Assembly: GCA_015520045.1 (NCBI GenBank)
Contig: WAQW01000003.1
Span: 42,101 to 106,100, forward strand
DNA length: 64,000 nucleotides
Direction: 5' to 3'
Source: Thermoplasmata archaeon
GTDB lineage: Archaea > Thermoplasmatota > Thermoplasmata > Thermoplasmatales > Thermoplasmataceae
Below the pieces are notes generated by a model, which saw nothing but the letters and a program-made list of their open reading frames with translations, did no database searches and was not told the DNA's origin. Shown piece after piece: positions 55,055-64,000 of the stretch. Made by a program: the position numbers and the translations under genes. The first letter of the stretch is position 1. Each line of letters opens with the position of its first letter.

Positions 55055-55364
55055 TCGGGAATGGATGATCGGCTGAAACCTAAATAAGCCTTTTGATCGT
55101 CTCGGCCGATATCCTTCCCGGGAAATTCATCAGGTTGTGCATCGATAGCGATTAAGACCATATGTGTTTCTCAGCATAGCACAGAAACAGGTACAGCACC
55201 GAACTTATGATCATCTGTTTGCCCGGGAATGTTTCACTGATCATTTCTATGGGTTGATTAGCCTTGTGCCCCTGCAGAAGTAAGGCGCACCAGGAAAGAG
55301 TAACGTTTCAGAAACATGTTTAGGGGTTTTATAAATGTATAGAAAAAATAAGAAAATTAGGGCT
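55055..55364. other. Intergenic region, PCNA promoter and EF2 trailer
   Basis: No gene seen. The left end holds the pcn promoter (AT-rich near 55080). The right end contains an AT-rich stretch, TTTTATAAATGTATAG, just after the EF2 stop, which could act as terminator tract or as promoter in the other direction. Nothing else structured was evident. Confidence 0.35.
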
Positions 55365-57569
55365 TTAGAGTGATCCGTAATAATCTTCGTTGTATGGTTC
55401 CGGCTTCAGCCCCTTTCTCTTTCGTATTTCTCTTACAACCTCAGGCTGAAGTTCAGGGGGCACCTTGACATAACCAGCGTTCTCAGAACTCCAGAGAACT
55501 TTTCCTGCCGTAGCGCTCCGTATAGCTGATGCAAAACCAAACATACCAGCCACCGGGACTCTGGCTGTCAGTACAACCTCTTCCCCCTCCTGCTTCATGT
55601 CCTCGATAACACCCCTTCTCTGCTGAATTTCATTGGTTACTGAACCCATGATCTCTTGAGGAACGTTCACGAAGACTTTCTGGATGGGTTCCATAAGAAT
55701 TCTCTTGGCCTGGCACATTGCTCCATAGATAGAGTTACGGCCAGCGGGAATAACCTGAGCTGGTCCTCTGTGAATGCTATCCTCGTGCAACTTGGCATCC
55801 GAGAGTTTCACCTTTACTCCATAGACCTTTTCATTTGCAAGGGGTCCTCTGTTCATAACCTCCACAAATGAATCTATGAGAAGCTCCATTGTTTCATCGA
55901 GATACTGAATTCCCTTTGTTACATCAAAGAAGATGTTCATACCCTCTACAGCCTCAAGACCTTTGGCCTCATCTCTGGGAATACCACTCTTCACCAGCTT
56001 CTCAACGATCGTCTTCTTATCTTTGAATCTTCGGCCCTGAGGGACCTCTCCATTTTTAATCAGATCTATAACGCCCTGTTCCAGAGGTTCCACCTCGAAG
56101 TAAAACCTGTTATGCTTGTTAGGAGACTTCCCCTCGAAAGGCCCACCATGGTGGGATACGGTTTCGCGATAAACGACCAGAGGTTTACTCGAACTTACTT
56201 CAACCTTGTAATCGTGCTCGATCCTGTAGAGGGTGATTTCCAGATGCAGTTCACCCATCCCTGAGATAAGATGTTCACCTGTTTCCTGATTTATTTCAAC
56301 CTGTATTGAAGGATCGGCTTTCGAAATGCTACGGAGCACATCTATCAGTTTTGGAAGATCAGAAGTATGTTTGGCCTCAATTGCGAGAGTTACCACAGGA
56401 TCTGTATAGTGAACCATGGGCTCGAATGGCTCCATATTGGGCACCTCGGACACCGTGGAACCTGCCTTGGCGGCTTTCAGTCCTATGATGGCTGCAATGT
56501 TACCGGCAGAGATTTCACCTATCTGGATCCTGTCGGGACCAACCATCATTGATAGAACCTGCACTTTGTATTTATTGCTTCCCTGGTCGGAGATGTACAC
56601 CTCGCTACCCTTTCTAAGCGTTCCACTGAAAACTCTGCCAACAGCGATCTCCCCGGCATGGCTGTCGATGATGATTTTTGTAACCATGAGAGTTGCAGGG
56701 CCATTGTGATCGCAGGCCAGCATGGCCTTCCCCACATCGGTCGAAAGATCGCCTCTCCATATCTGAGGGATTCTGTAACTCTGAGCAGTCTTGGGATCTG
56801 GAAGGTGCTTCACAACCATATCCAGCACGATGCGATGCAACTGCGCTTTCCTGGAAAGTTCTTTCTGCTTTCCATTCTTGACATACTCAACAATATCCCT
56901 GAAATTCATCTTGCTGTGCTGCATGGCCGGAATTGATATCGCCCAGTTGTTATATGCAGAACCAAATGCAACACGGCCATCTTGAACGGATACAAGCCAC
57001 TCCTTAGCGAATTCCTTTGGAGCATATTTCGAAACAAGCTTGTTCACATCAACGATGACTTTCTGAAATCTGGACTGCATCTCTTCCGGGTTCAGCCTCA
57101 ACTCATTGATGAGCCTGTCCACCTTATTTATGAACAGAACCGGTTTCACCCGCTCCTTGAGAGCCTGCCTTATGACGGTTTCTGTTTGAGGCATGACACC
57201 CTCAACGGAATCCACAACAACAACAACACCGTCAACGGCCCTCATTGCCCGGGTGACATCTCCTCCAAAGTCAACGTGCCCGGGGGTATCTATCAGATTT
57301 ATCAGATAATGATCGTCATCAAATGGATGCACCATGGATGCTACAGCAGAATTTATGGTGATCCCCCTGGCCTGCTCCTGCTCATCATAATCTAGGAGGA
57401 GTTGTTTGCCAGCAAGTTCTTCACTCATCATTCCGGCTCCGGCGATAAGGTTGTCCGAAAGGGTTGTTTTACCGTGATCAATGTGCGCGGCAATACCGAT
57501 GTTTCTTATCTTATCCGGGTTATTTATAATACTCTTCGCTTTCTCGATGTTATCTTCTTTTCTGCCCAT
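55365..57569 (-). CDS. fusA: Elongation factor 2 (aEF2)
   Basis: 734 aa translocase. G1 AHIDHGKTT, G3 DTPGHVDFGGD, G4 FINKVDRL. The diphthamide loop near the C-terminal third reads EDSIHRGPAQVIPAGR, with the histidine that is modified to diphthamide in place. It follows uS10 on the same strand with 21 bases between. Confidence 0.97.
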   Translation of the reverse strand: MGRKEDNIEKAKSIINNPDKIRNIGIAAHIDHGKTTLSDNLIAGAGMMSEELAGKQLLLDYDEQEQARGITINSAVASMVHPFDDDHYLINLIDTPGHVDFGGDVTRAMRAVDGVVVVVDSVEGVMPQTETVIRQALKERVKPVLFINKVDRLINELRLNPEEMQSRFQKVIVDVNKLVSKYAPKEFAKEWLVSVQDGRVAFGSAYNNWAISIPAMQHSKMNFRDIVEYVKNGKQKELSRKAQLHRIVLDMVVKHLPDPKTAQSYRIPQIWRGDLSTDVGKAMLACDHNGPATLMVTKIIIDSHAGEIAVGRVFSGTLRKGSEVYISDQGSNKYKVQVLSMMVGPDRIQIGEISAGNIAAIIGLKAAKAGSTVSEVPNMEPFEPMVHYTDPVVTLAIEAKHTSDLPKLIDVLRSISKADPSIQVEINQETGEHLISGMGELHLEITLYRIEHDYKVEVSSSKPLVVYRETVSHHGGPFEGKSPNKHNRFYFEVEPLEQGVIDLIKNGEVPQGRRFKDKKTIVEKLVKSGIPRDEAKGLEAVEGMNIFFDVTKGIQYLDETMELLIDSFVEVMNRGPLANEKVYGVKVKLSDAKLHEDSIHRGPAQVIPAGRNSIYGAMCQAKRILMEPIQKVFVNVPQEIMGSVTNEIQQRRGVIEDMKQEGEEVVLTARVPVAGMFGFASAIRSATAGKVLWSSENAGYVKVPPELQPEVVREIRKRKGLKPEPYNEDYYGSL

Positions 57570-57590
57570 AATATTTCCTCTTTGCAGGGC

Positions 57591-57905
57591 TTAGCTTCGT
57601 ATCTGAATCTCTATCTGTACACCATCTGGTATTGGAATACGCATGAGCTGTCTGAGGGTCCTTTCATCAGCGTCAACATCTATGAGGCGTTTGTGTATTC
57701 TCATCTCCCATCTATCCCAGGTGGATGAGCCCTCTCCATCAGGGCTCTTTCTTACTGGAACAACGAGCTTCTTCGTTGGGAGTGGAACCGGCCCGTGAAT
57801 CTCAACGCCGGTTCTGCCTGCGATCTCTTTGATTTCATGACATACCTCGTCGACTATGCTATGTTCTCTGCCACTCAGTGAGATCCTTGCCCTGTATGAA
57901 GCCAT
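57591..57905 (-). CDS. rps10: 30S ribosomal protein S10 (uS10)
   Basis: 104 aa. Contains [45 protein letters not shown], the full archaeal uS10 pattern. In most archaea it follows EF1A, as here, at 9 bases. The order EF1A-uS10-EF2 differs from the usual str operon, in which EF2 precedes EF1A and uS12/uS7 are linked. Confidence 0.96.
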   Translation of the reverse strand: MASYRARISLSGREHSIVDEVCHEIKEIAGRTGVEIHGPVPLPTKKLVVPVRKSPDGEGSSTWDRWEMRIHKRLIDVDADERTLRQLMRIPIPDGVQIEIQIRS

Positions 57906-57914
57906 TGTTTCACC

Positions 57915-59189
57915 TTACTTCTTTTCGAGATCAATACAGGTTCCTGCTGCAACAGTTTGCCCCATATCTCTGATGGCAAATTTACCCATCTGTGGAATTT
58001 CCGATACCTTCTCAATCACCACGGGTCTGTCGGGCACAACCTTAACGACTGCAACGTTCCCCTTTTCTATGTAGGCGGGATTTTCCTCCAGTACGGTTCC
58101 ATCCCTCGGATTTATCTTCTTGAGAATCTTTTCAAACCTGCAGGCTATCTGTGCCGTGTGAATGTGAAACACAGGTTTGTAACCGTTGGCTATGGCACTG
58201 GGATGGTTGAGAACAACTATCTGTGCTGTAAAGGATTTTACAACAGTAGGAGGAGATGAGACACTTCCACACACATCTCCCCTCTTTATCTCATTCCTTG
58301 CTATTCCCCGTACATTGAATCCTATGTTGTCACCCGGCTCGGCTTTCGTCATGCTCTCGTGGTGCATTTCAATAGATTTTACCTCACCAGACTTATCTGC
58401 AGGCTGGAAGACCACCTTATCCCCCACCTTGAGCACTCCCGTTTCGATCCTGCCAACTGGCACAGTTCCAATACCGGTTATTGAATAGACGTCCTGAATT
58501 GGGAGTCTAAGGGGCTTATCAATAGGCTTTTCAGGAACCTTCAGACTGTTAAGGGCTTCCAGAACAGTGGGACCCTTATACCAGGGCATATTCGGGCTGT
58601 TCTTTGTTACGTTATCGCCTTTATAACCGCTGGTTGGGATAATTGGGGTGTCTTTATATCCAAGAGCGCCCAGGAACTTTACAACTTCCGCCTTTACCTC
58701 ATTGAACCGCTTCTCACTGTATGGTGGCTGGGTAGAATCCATCTTGTTGGCAAGAACAATAAGTTGCCTGACCCCGAGGATACGTGCGAGGTTTGCATGC
58801 TCCCTTGTCTGGGCCATAATGCCCTCTCCCTCCTTGAAAGAAATAACAAGAAGGGCGGCATCTGCCTGGCTGGTTCCGGTTATCATGTTCTTGACAAAAT
58901 CTCTGTGACCAGGAGCATCTATTATAGTGAAGTAATATTTATCTGTCTCAAATTTTCTATGAGCTACATCTATTGTAACTCCACGCTCCCTCTCTTCCTT
59001 AAGGCGATCCATTACCCAGGCAAACTCAAAGGTTGCCTTTCCCTTTTCTGTTGCCTGTTTTCTGTACTCCTCAATAATATGAGGCGGGATCTCCCCATGC
59101 TCAAACATCAACCGTCCTACGAACGTTGACTTGCCGTGATCCACGTGTCCGATTACTACCAGATTAATGTGTGGTTTTTGACTTGCCAT
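57915..59189 (-). CDS. tuf: Elongation factor 1-alpha (aEF1A)
   Basis: 424 aa. G1 [10 protein letters not shown]3 [12 protein letters not shown]4 ANKMDST, and domain III ending in GTCIDLEKK. Carries aminoacyl-tRNA to the ribosome. The palindromic CCTTATATAAGG (59223-59234) supplies a strong TATA box, so leader length is about 15 bases. Confidence 0.97.
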   Translation of the reverse strand: MASQKPHINLVVIGHVDHGKSTFVGRLMFEHGEIPPHIIEEYRKQATEKGKATFEFAWVMDRLKEERERGVTIDVAHRKFETDKYYFTIIDAPGHRDFVKNMITGTSQADAALLVISFKEGEGIMAQTREHANLARILGVRQLIVLANKMDSTQPPYSEKRFNEVKAEVVKFLGALGYKDTPIIPTSGYKGDNVTKNSPNMPWYKGPTVLEALNSLKVPEKPIDKPLRLPIQDVYSITGIGTVPVGRIETGVLKVGDKVVFQPADKSGEVKSIEMHHESMTKAEPGDNIGFNVRGIARNEIKRGDVCGSVSSPPTVVKSFTAQIVVLNHPSAIANGYKPVFHIHTAQIACRFEKILKKINPRDGTVLEENPAYIEKGNVAVVKVVPDRPVVIEKVSEIPQMGKFAIRDMGQTVAAGTCIDLEKK

Positions 59190-59609
59190 AGTATCACCAT
59201 CAATAGCTATCCCACATGGTAACCTTATATAAGGATTTTCTCAAATAAGATCGGGTAACAGAAACAGCATTTCGGAGATGGGGCGTTTCTATTATTCCTT
59301 ACCAGTATGTATGCGCATATAACATTTCGGCATTCGGACGTTATTGCTTTCCTTTAGACCACCAGTAATTAGACCTGCAAAATCTCCTTCGCTGATAATA
59401 GAGAGGAATGCTATTAAGATATGTTGATACTTTACCGGATGAATTCCTGACACGCTGCAAACCATTTACTTTTTTCATGTATGCTGTTTAATCCAATGAA
59501 TTAGCACCTCATCTTCAATTTAGCCTGAAAAGGTCCCTGCATGAAGACACTGAGGGCTGAAAAAACATTTAAGGTGATAACCCGGAAAAAGTGAAATTGA
59601 GTTGTCAAA
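59190..59609. other. Divergent promoter region of tuf and dioxygenase gene
   Basis: No gene supported; the long reverse ORF here lacks a family pattern. The palindromic TATA box CCTTATATAAGG at 59223-59234 serves tuf. Toward the other side, AACATTTAAGG near 59564-59575 may serve the dioxygenase gene. The middle ~250 bases are AT-rich without evident repeats. Confidence 0.4.
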
Positions 59610-60422
59610 ATGAGATACAAATTTAATCGATCAAGTGTATCCTCACCTATGGTCTTGAAAGGTGTGTATGTTATTCCCCATGGAGATGAGATTATTGACC
59701 TTCCCAGTGATGGAAGCAGAAAGATACGGAAGGAGATAGAGAGGATAGCAAGGGAGGATAGTTCGGAGACGTTGATCATCATCAGCCCCCATGGTCTCCG
59801 GTTGAGAAGATATATTTCTCTAATAAACACCGAACGTCTGTTTTCAGTTGTGAAGACAGAAAAATATGAACTGAAAAATATCTACGAAACAGACAGGAAA
59901 CTTGCCTCCGCCATACTGGACGAAGAGAAAGATTATGTAGAGGAGGTTCAGTTCGTAACATCCAGTGGTGATCTTTCATCCTTTCCCGTAGATTTCGGAA
60001 CAGCTATTCCCTTGGTTTTCTTCGGAAAAAGAAAAGTGATCGCGATGGGTCAGCTGAGAACCAACAACAGAACCTTTCTGGAGAGATTTGGGGAGAATCT
60101 CGCAAAGTTGGCTCAGAACTATCCTGGCGACATCAGCATTATATTGAGTGCTGATCAAGCTCATGCCCACAGCACAGATGGCCCTTATGGGTACTCAGAA
60201 AAAGCCAAAGAGTATGATTCCATCATCGCAGATATTATTGAAACTTCACGTTATGATCGTTTAAGCATCATATCAGACGAGTTTATAGCTGATGCCAAGC
60301 CCGATAGCTACTGGAATATGCTAATCCTGAAAGGGATCGTTGAACAGACAAACATAAAGATGAAACTTTTGTATTACTACGTTGAGCGGTATTTTGGAAT
60401 GCTTGCAGCGAGAAATGATTGA
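59610..60422 (+). CDS. LigB-type class III extradiol dioxygenase family protein
   Basis: 270 aa. Candidate metal and catalytic histidines lie in VIPHGDEIID, IISPHGLRLR and ILSADQAHAHSTDGPYGYSE, the LigB/Memo pattern. Archaeal members are largely uncharacterised; true ring cleavage is not certain. The ATG at 59610 follows a short AT-rich promoter. Confidence 0.75.
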   Translation: MRYKFNRSSVSSPMVLKGVYVIPHGDEIIDLPSDGSRKIRKEIERIAREDSSETLIIISPHGLRLRRYISLINTERLFSVVKTEKYELKNIYETDRKLASAILDEEKDYVEEVQFVTSSGDLSSFPVDFGTAIPLVFFGKRKVIAMGQLRTNNRTFLERFGENLAKLAQNYPGDISIILSADQAHAHSTDGPYGYSEKAKEYDSIIADIIETSRYDRLSIISDEFIADAKPDSYWNMLILKGIVEQTNIKMKLLYYYVERYFGMLAARND

Positions 60423-60427
60423 TTCAA

Positions 60428-61390
60428 TCATTTCCTGTAATCGTAGAATCCAATACCCACCTTCTTTCCCAGCCTTCCTGCATCTACGAGTTTTTTGAGT
60501 AAGACTGATGGTCGGTATTTCTGATCGCCGTAATCATTCATAAGAATGTTCTGAACGTTAAGAACTATATCTAGACCAACCATGTCTGAAAGCTCAAGTG
60601 GGCCCATGGGAAAACCGGCACCGAATTTCATAGCTTTGTCAATATCTTCTTTCGAAGCGATCCCCTCATCCAGGATTTGAATGGCCTCATTCATCACAGG
60701 AACAAGGATCCTGTTTACAACGAACCCGGGAACCTCCTTTACCTTTATGGGAACCATGCTTCCCCTATGATTCTTCAGTCCTGAGATGAATGCGTAAGTT
60801 TCTTCCACCGTTTTGTCAGAAGTCTGCAGGGCAGGGACTATTTCCACCAGCGGTAGGGTATATGGCGGGTTAAAAAAGTGTGTAACTATCACATTTTCAG
60901 GATGTTTCGCGTTGACTGCAAGTGAAGTTATACTCAGTGATGATGTGTTCGAAGCAAGGATAGCCTCATCATCCAAGAATTCGGATACAGACTTGAAGGT
61001 CTCCTTCTTTATGGCCTCATTTTCAAATACAGCCTCGATGACGATGTCGCATCCATTAAAATCAGACCATTTATCCGTCTGAGTAATGTGAGATAATGTG
61101 GTTTCAACTTCAGAAGTTGGAAACGTTGGTGCCAGAGTCTTTTTAATAACATTTTTCTGCTCCTCGGTGAGTTTCACTCCAAGTTTCTCAATTCGGGAAA
61201 TTTCCTTTTCGGCTCTCTTCTCCTGATAGCCAGCATTCTGCTCCAGTATACGCCTTATTCTTTCCACTCCTTTTGCTGTAACGTTAAGGTTGATATCTTT
61301 GATAACTACATCAAGACCATTAAAGGCCAAAACCTCTGCAATAGCGGCACCCATATTACCTGCTCCAATAACACCAGCTTTCTTTATCAT
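60428..61390 (-). CDS. 3-hydroxyacyl-CoA (3-hydroxybutyryl-CoA) dehydrogenase
   Basis: 320 aa NAD-dependent enzyme. Rossmann loop AGVIGAGNMGAAIAEVLA, catalytic histidine in VTHFFNPPYTLPLVEIVP, and NRILVPVMNEAI. The N-terminal region contains an extra ~25 charged residues (EKRAEKEISRIEKLGVKLTEEQ). It would interconvert 3-hydroxyacyl-CoA and 3-oxoacyl-CoA in beta-oxidation or its reversal. Convergent with the dioxygenase gene with 5 bases between. Confidence 0.93.
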   Translation of the reverse strand: MIKKAGVIGAGNMGAAIAEVLAFNGLDVVIKDINLNVTAKGVERIRRILEQNAGYQEKRAEKEISRIEKLGVKLTEEQKNVIKKTLAPTFPTSEVETTLSHITQTDKWSDFNGCDIVIEAVFENEAIKKETFKSVSEFLDDEAILASNTSSLSITSLAVNAKHPENVIVTHFFNPPYTLPLVEIVPALQTSDKTVEETYAFISGLKNHRGSMVPIKVKEVPGFVVNRILVPVMNEAIQILDEGIASKEDIDKAMKFGAGFPMGPLELSDMVGLDIVLNVQNILMNDYGDQKYRPSVLLKKLVDAGRLGKKVGIGFYDYRK

Positions 61391-61912
61391 AACAGATCAT
61401 TTCAAATCCGCTAATTTAGTTTTGGGACACTGTTAAATGTTAGCGATGATGGGAAGAGGATTTGTGTCAACGATAATAGCTTGGAATTTAAATTCAAATT
61501 TTCGATACGACTTATACTTGAGCAGACACTCCCCCTGTAGTGGTGTGTCTATAGAAAGTAACTTTTCTAGAACATTTTCTGACCATCCTGGCATTTATAA
61601 CATCCTCTTAAATCTGTCAGAGACGATTTCTCATTAGCCTCCGCTACTCTCAGGCATATTCCTCGTGACACTCTTCTGACTCTCACCACCACTAAACTCG
61701 GATGTTATAATCTTAAGTTATAATGTCGATATTATGGATGTGTAAAGGTAAATGAGGCTTACGTGGAGAAGGTTTTCCAGATTACGGAGGTATTCCTATA
61801 AAACCAAACATTCATCGGATGAGAAACATTTAAAATTCCCGTGGATCATATCGCTCGCTATCCCTACGCGAGATGCTTGGAATCATCATTCTTTGGAGAT
61901 CTGGCAAAATAA
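61391..61912. other. Long intergenic region at start of accessory end
   Basis: 522 bases without a supported gene. There is an inverted repeat AGACAC...GTGTCT near 61534, and AT-rich promoter-like stretches (ATTTAAATTCAAATTTT near 61490 and TTATAATCTTAAGTTATAAT near 61710). The promoter of the dehydrogenase is in the left 50 bases. I see no tRNA, repeat array or coding pattern. Confidence 0.35.
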
Positions 61913-62314
61913 TTAGTTTTTTTTGTTAGCTGAACTATATGCCAAATAATTCGTAAAGAAAATTACAGCACTCACTACTAACAAAACAATTAAAACCTTC
62001 GTTATTACTGGATGTCTCACCCCAAACACTGGCTTCACTTTCAATACAATAAAATACACGTATACTGAAACTAAATAAAGCGCTCCTCCCACCACAACAC
62101 CTATGCTAACCAAATGATATGCAAAACTAAATAAAAGACTATAAGTATGTGAGGAATTGGAATATATTATACTCTGCATCATAAACCCGAATAATCCTAA
62201 AATCGTAGAAAAGATAAACACTTTAGTTGCTTTCCAGGTCTCTTCTTCATAATAACTTCTACTGGTTGCAATACTCATCGCTTCCTCTTCCGTAAGATGC
62301 CATCTTTCAAACAT
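61913..62314 (-). CDS. Unknown small membrane protein, AT-rich
   Basis: 133 aa with about four hydrophobic helices (IFSTILGLFGFMMQSI, LLFSFAYHLVSIGVVVGGAL, YLVSVYVYFIVLKV, VLIVLLVVSAVIFFTNYL) and a short soluble N terminus HLTEEEAMSIATSRSYYEEE. Base composition is clearly more AT-rich than the housekeeping genes, which with the next-door IS remnants suggests accessory DNA. No family recognised. Confidence 0.6.
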   Translation of the reverse strand: MFERWHLTEEEAMSIATSRSYYEEETWKATKVFIFSTILGLFGFMMQSIIYSNSSHTYSLLFSFAYHLVSIGVVVGGALYLVSVYVYFIVLKVKPVFGVRHPVITKVLIVLLVVSAVIFFTNYLAYSSANKKN

Positions 62315-62489
62315 CTATTCCCCACCTTTTTCATTTTTCTTTATAAGTCCCTATGCCCTTACTTTAATTTATCTATGAAATATAAAACCTCAGTCATGGA
62401 AAATAAATAAAATTCGCTCTCGTGTATTCCAAACCATCTCAGAATAAATACCCCACACATCTTTTCATTGGAAGGGATTATTAAAGGTT

Positions 62490-62711
62490 TTAATATGTCA
62501 TGAAAAAAGTTCTTTTGACCACGTTGACATGGTGATTATTGCAAGATATACGGAGAGGTGGTCGAACCATTTCCTGACCCGAGAGGTCGCCAATGAGATT
62601 GACCACCCTTCGCCTTTTCATGGTAGAATGAAACAGGGGTGAATAGAAGAATGTCGAGTTATCTCTGACTTTAAACTCTCACACACCACACAGGAGGTGG
62701 TTGTAATATAT
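62490..62711 (+). ncRNA. Candidate IS110 left-end structured RNA (bridge RNA region)
   Basis: The ~220 bases before the IS110-type transposase reading frame are non-coding and contain complementary blocks: GACCAC (62517-62522) with GTGGTC (62558-62563), then a second TTGACCAC copy (62599-62606) able to pair with the same GTGGTC, plus GGTC/GACC. IS110 elements carry their programming (bridge) RNA in the end upstream of the recombinase gene, so this is the expected place. The fold and ends are not established. Confidence 0.35.
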
Positions 62712-63872
62712 ATGGGAATGGTGGCATGAGAATGGCGTATACATAACGGAACTGGAAGATAATGGAGATGTGAAGGTACATCATGAGATTGAGAATGATG
62801 AATCTGCATGGACAGAGTTCAGGGATCATTATCTTTCCCTGAAACCTGAGATTTCCCTGGAGGTATCAACATCTGGAAAATACATTGCAGGAATGTTGAG
62901 GGACATGGGATTCTCCATCCACATGGCAGATCCTTCCAGACTCTCCCTTATATTCATTCTGCAATGGAAAATGATAGGGAGGATTCATACAGGTTAGCAA
63001 AACTTCTCAGATTGGGAGAATTACCGGAGGTGTATCTTCCTTCCCGGTATTCCGATGATCTCAGATCCGTAAGGTACAGGAAATCACCTGGGGAGGAAAT
63101 AACAATGCTCAAGAACAGGGTTCTTGCGATACTCTCCTCTGCAGGTATCAGGATCAATGCAACAGACATATTCGGGAAGAGGGGAATGGTAGCCATATTC
63201 AGATCTGCAAATAATCTTTCCACCTCACAGAGGGTTGTCCTTAATGATCTGATGGATAGGATTACCTATCTCATGAGAAAAGAATCAACAGTGGAGGATG
63301 AGATATCCAGATCTGCCATGAATGACAGGAATGTGGATCTCCTCATGACAATTCCGGGTATTGGCATATATTCTGCTGCTGCCATAACATCAGAGATAGA
63401 TGACATATCAAGATTCAAAACAAAGGAGAAACTTGCTTCCTATGCAGGATTGGTACCGAAACAGAATCAGTCCGGTACTGTGGATATAAGGGGACATATA
63501 ACCAAACGTGGACCATCAATGCTGAGATTTATCCTCGTGAATGCAACACATACGGTTATAAAATATTCAAAGAGGATGAAGAAGAAATACCTCAGTCTTG
63601 TAAGGAGGTTGGGAAAGAACCGTGCAATAGTTGCAATTGCCCGCATCCTCATAGAAACAATACATGTAATGCTTTCAAGGGGCATGGAATACATAGATCA
63701 GATGGATTCCCTTACTGAGAGAAAGAGGATTGCCATGAGCGTAAGGGCAAGAAGGCCTTTCCAGAGTATATCCATCGAGGATCAAATTAAAAATCTGATG
63801 GATGTCCGGAAGGAAAGACAGAGAAGAGCAAGAAATATGGAAAAGATAAATAACCCGGAGATGATCATATGA
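62712..63872 (+). pseudogene. IS110-family transposase, frameshifted
   Basis: Two frames together cover a whole IS110 recombinase. The first (from about 62725) gives GVYITELEDNGDVKVHHEIE... SLEVSTSGKYIAGMLRDMGFSIHMADPSRLSL. The second (62964-63872) gives ENDREDSYRLAKLLRLGELPEVY... and the Transposase_20 part TIPGIGIYSAAAITSEIDDI with YAGLVPKQNQSGTVDIRGHITKRGPSMLRFIL. A frameshift lies near 62945, and a second near 62722 removes the expected MGMDV aspartate. E (SLEVST) and D (NDRED) of the DEDD site survive, but the gene is probably inactive. Confidence 0.82.
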
Positions 63873-63892
63873 CTGTCATAGAACTTTTTTCA

Positions 63893-63982
63893 TAGAAGAA
63901 GTGGTCTCCAAGAACATTAAGGGGATATTATAAATGCAAGGATGAGATAGAGGAAATGTTTCAGGAGAGGTATCCTTTATAA
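63893..63982 (+). pseudogene. Second transposase C-terminal remnant
   Basis: Frame bounded by TAG (63893) and TAA (63982) encodes KKWSPRTLRGYYKCKDEIEE, then MFQERYPL. The nucleotides TATCCTTTATAAATACACAA at 63971-63990 are identical to 39779-39798, and the peptide matches the remnant there (MFLRRYPL). It starts 20 bases after the IS110 stop, so one element probably inserted beside or into another. The rest lies beyond the window, if present. Confidence 0.5.
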
Positions 63983-64000
63983 ATACACAAAATATGGGAC

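Overview
The window reads as chromosome from a Thermoplasmata-like (probably Thermoplasmatales) euryarchaeon. Evidence: archaeal information-processing genes (TFB, Gar1, Spt5, PCNA, RFC small subunit, two Orc1/Cdc6 proteins, aEF2, aEF1A, aIF5A), a homodimer-type tRNA splicing endonuclease, TATA boxes placed so close to start codons that many mRNAs must be leaderless or nearly so, and a 16S rRNA gene with no tRNA-Ala or 23S gene beside it (unlinked rRNA genes are a Thermoplasma trait). The order-level assignment is an inference; no database search was possible. Layout: 0-2.7 kb holds a truncated aminotransferase, a degenerate Ras-like GTPase, EndA and ribosomal protein S2. 2.8-8.6 kb is an oligopeptide-type ABC transporter operon (oppBCDF order plus a small membrane protein, no binding protein). 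8.8-9.9 kb is a sugar nucleotidyltransferase. 10.3-14.0 kb is a two-gene operon with an inactivated-looking family B DNA polymerase (PolB2-like), convergent with an Orc1/Cdc6 paralogue. 14.3-15.8 kb has PurN and a CPBP-type membrane protease. 16.2-18.8 kb is the HMG-CoA synthase / thiolase-like / DUF35 mevalonate cluster. 19-21.5 kb is the L11-L1-L10-L12 operon. 21.7-24.7 kb has ComB, MptE, DUF373 and a peroxiredoxin. 24.9-27.9 kb is SecE-Spt5-unknown-PUA. 28-29.5 kb is 16S rRNA, flanked by an inverted repeat that folds into a bulge-helix-bulge-like processing stem. 30-36.5 kb has RFC, HemE-HemH, uL16 and membrane proteins. 36.7-39.2 kb has an orphan permease, aIF5A and agmatinase. 39.5-41.6 kb has a transposase remnant, tRNA-Leu(CAA), a Pcc1-like KEOPS subunit, TFB and Gar1. 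42-50.9 kb has FolC, Orc1, a methyltransferase, an MBL hydrolase, a 2-oxoacid:ferredoxin oxidoreductase, a UPF0200 kinase-like protein and PurQ. 50.9-52.7 kb has eL40 (missed by the ORF track) and a site-2 protease. 52.9-54.0 kb is a small gene graveyard around tRNA-Arg(CCT), with a tnpB remnant and a chrB pseudogene. 54.3-61.4 kb has PCNA, aEF2, uS10, aEF1A, a LigB-type dioxygenase and 3-hydroxyacyl-CoA dehydrogenase. 62-64 kb is an AT-rich accessory end with a broken IS110 element and another transposase fragment. Functional links: replication and clamp genes (PolB2-like, two Orc1/Cdc6, RFC, PCNA) recur. EndA is the enzyme expected to cut the 16S bulge-helix-bulge. Agmatinase may supply polyamine for hypusine modification of the adjacent aIF5A. 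The most promising odd features are the PolB2 operon with an unknown translationally coupled partner, the thiolase-like protein lacking its catalytic Cys and His, a coiled-coil insertion in OppD, a beta-rich N-terminal extension on Spt5, and an undescribed nested-hairpin RNA candidate upstream of 16S.
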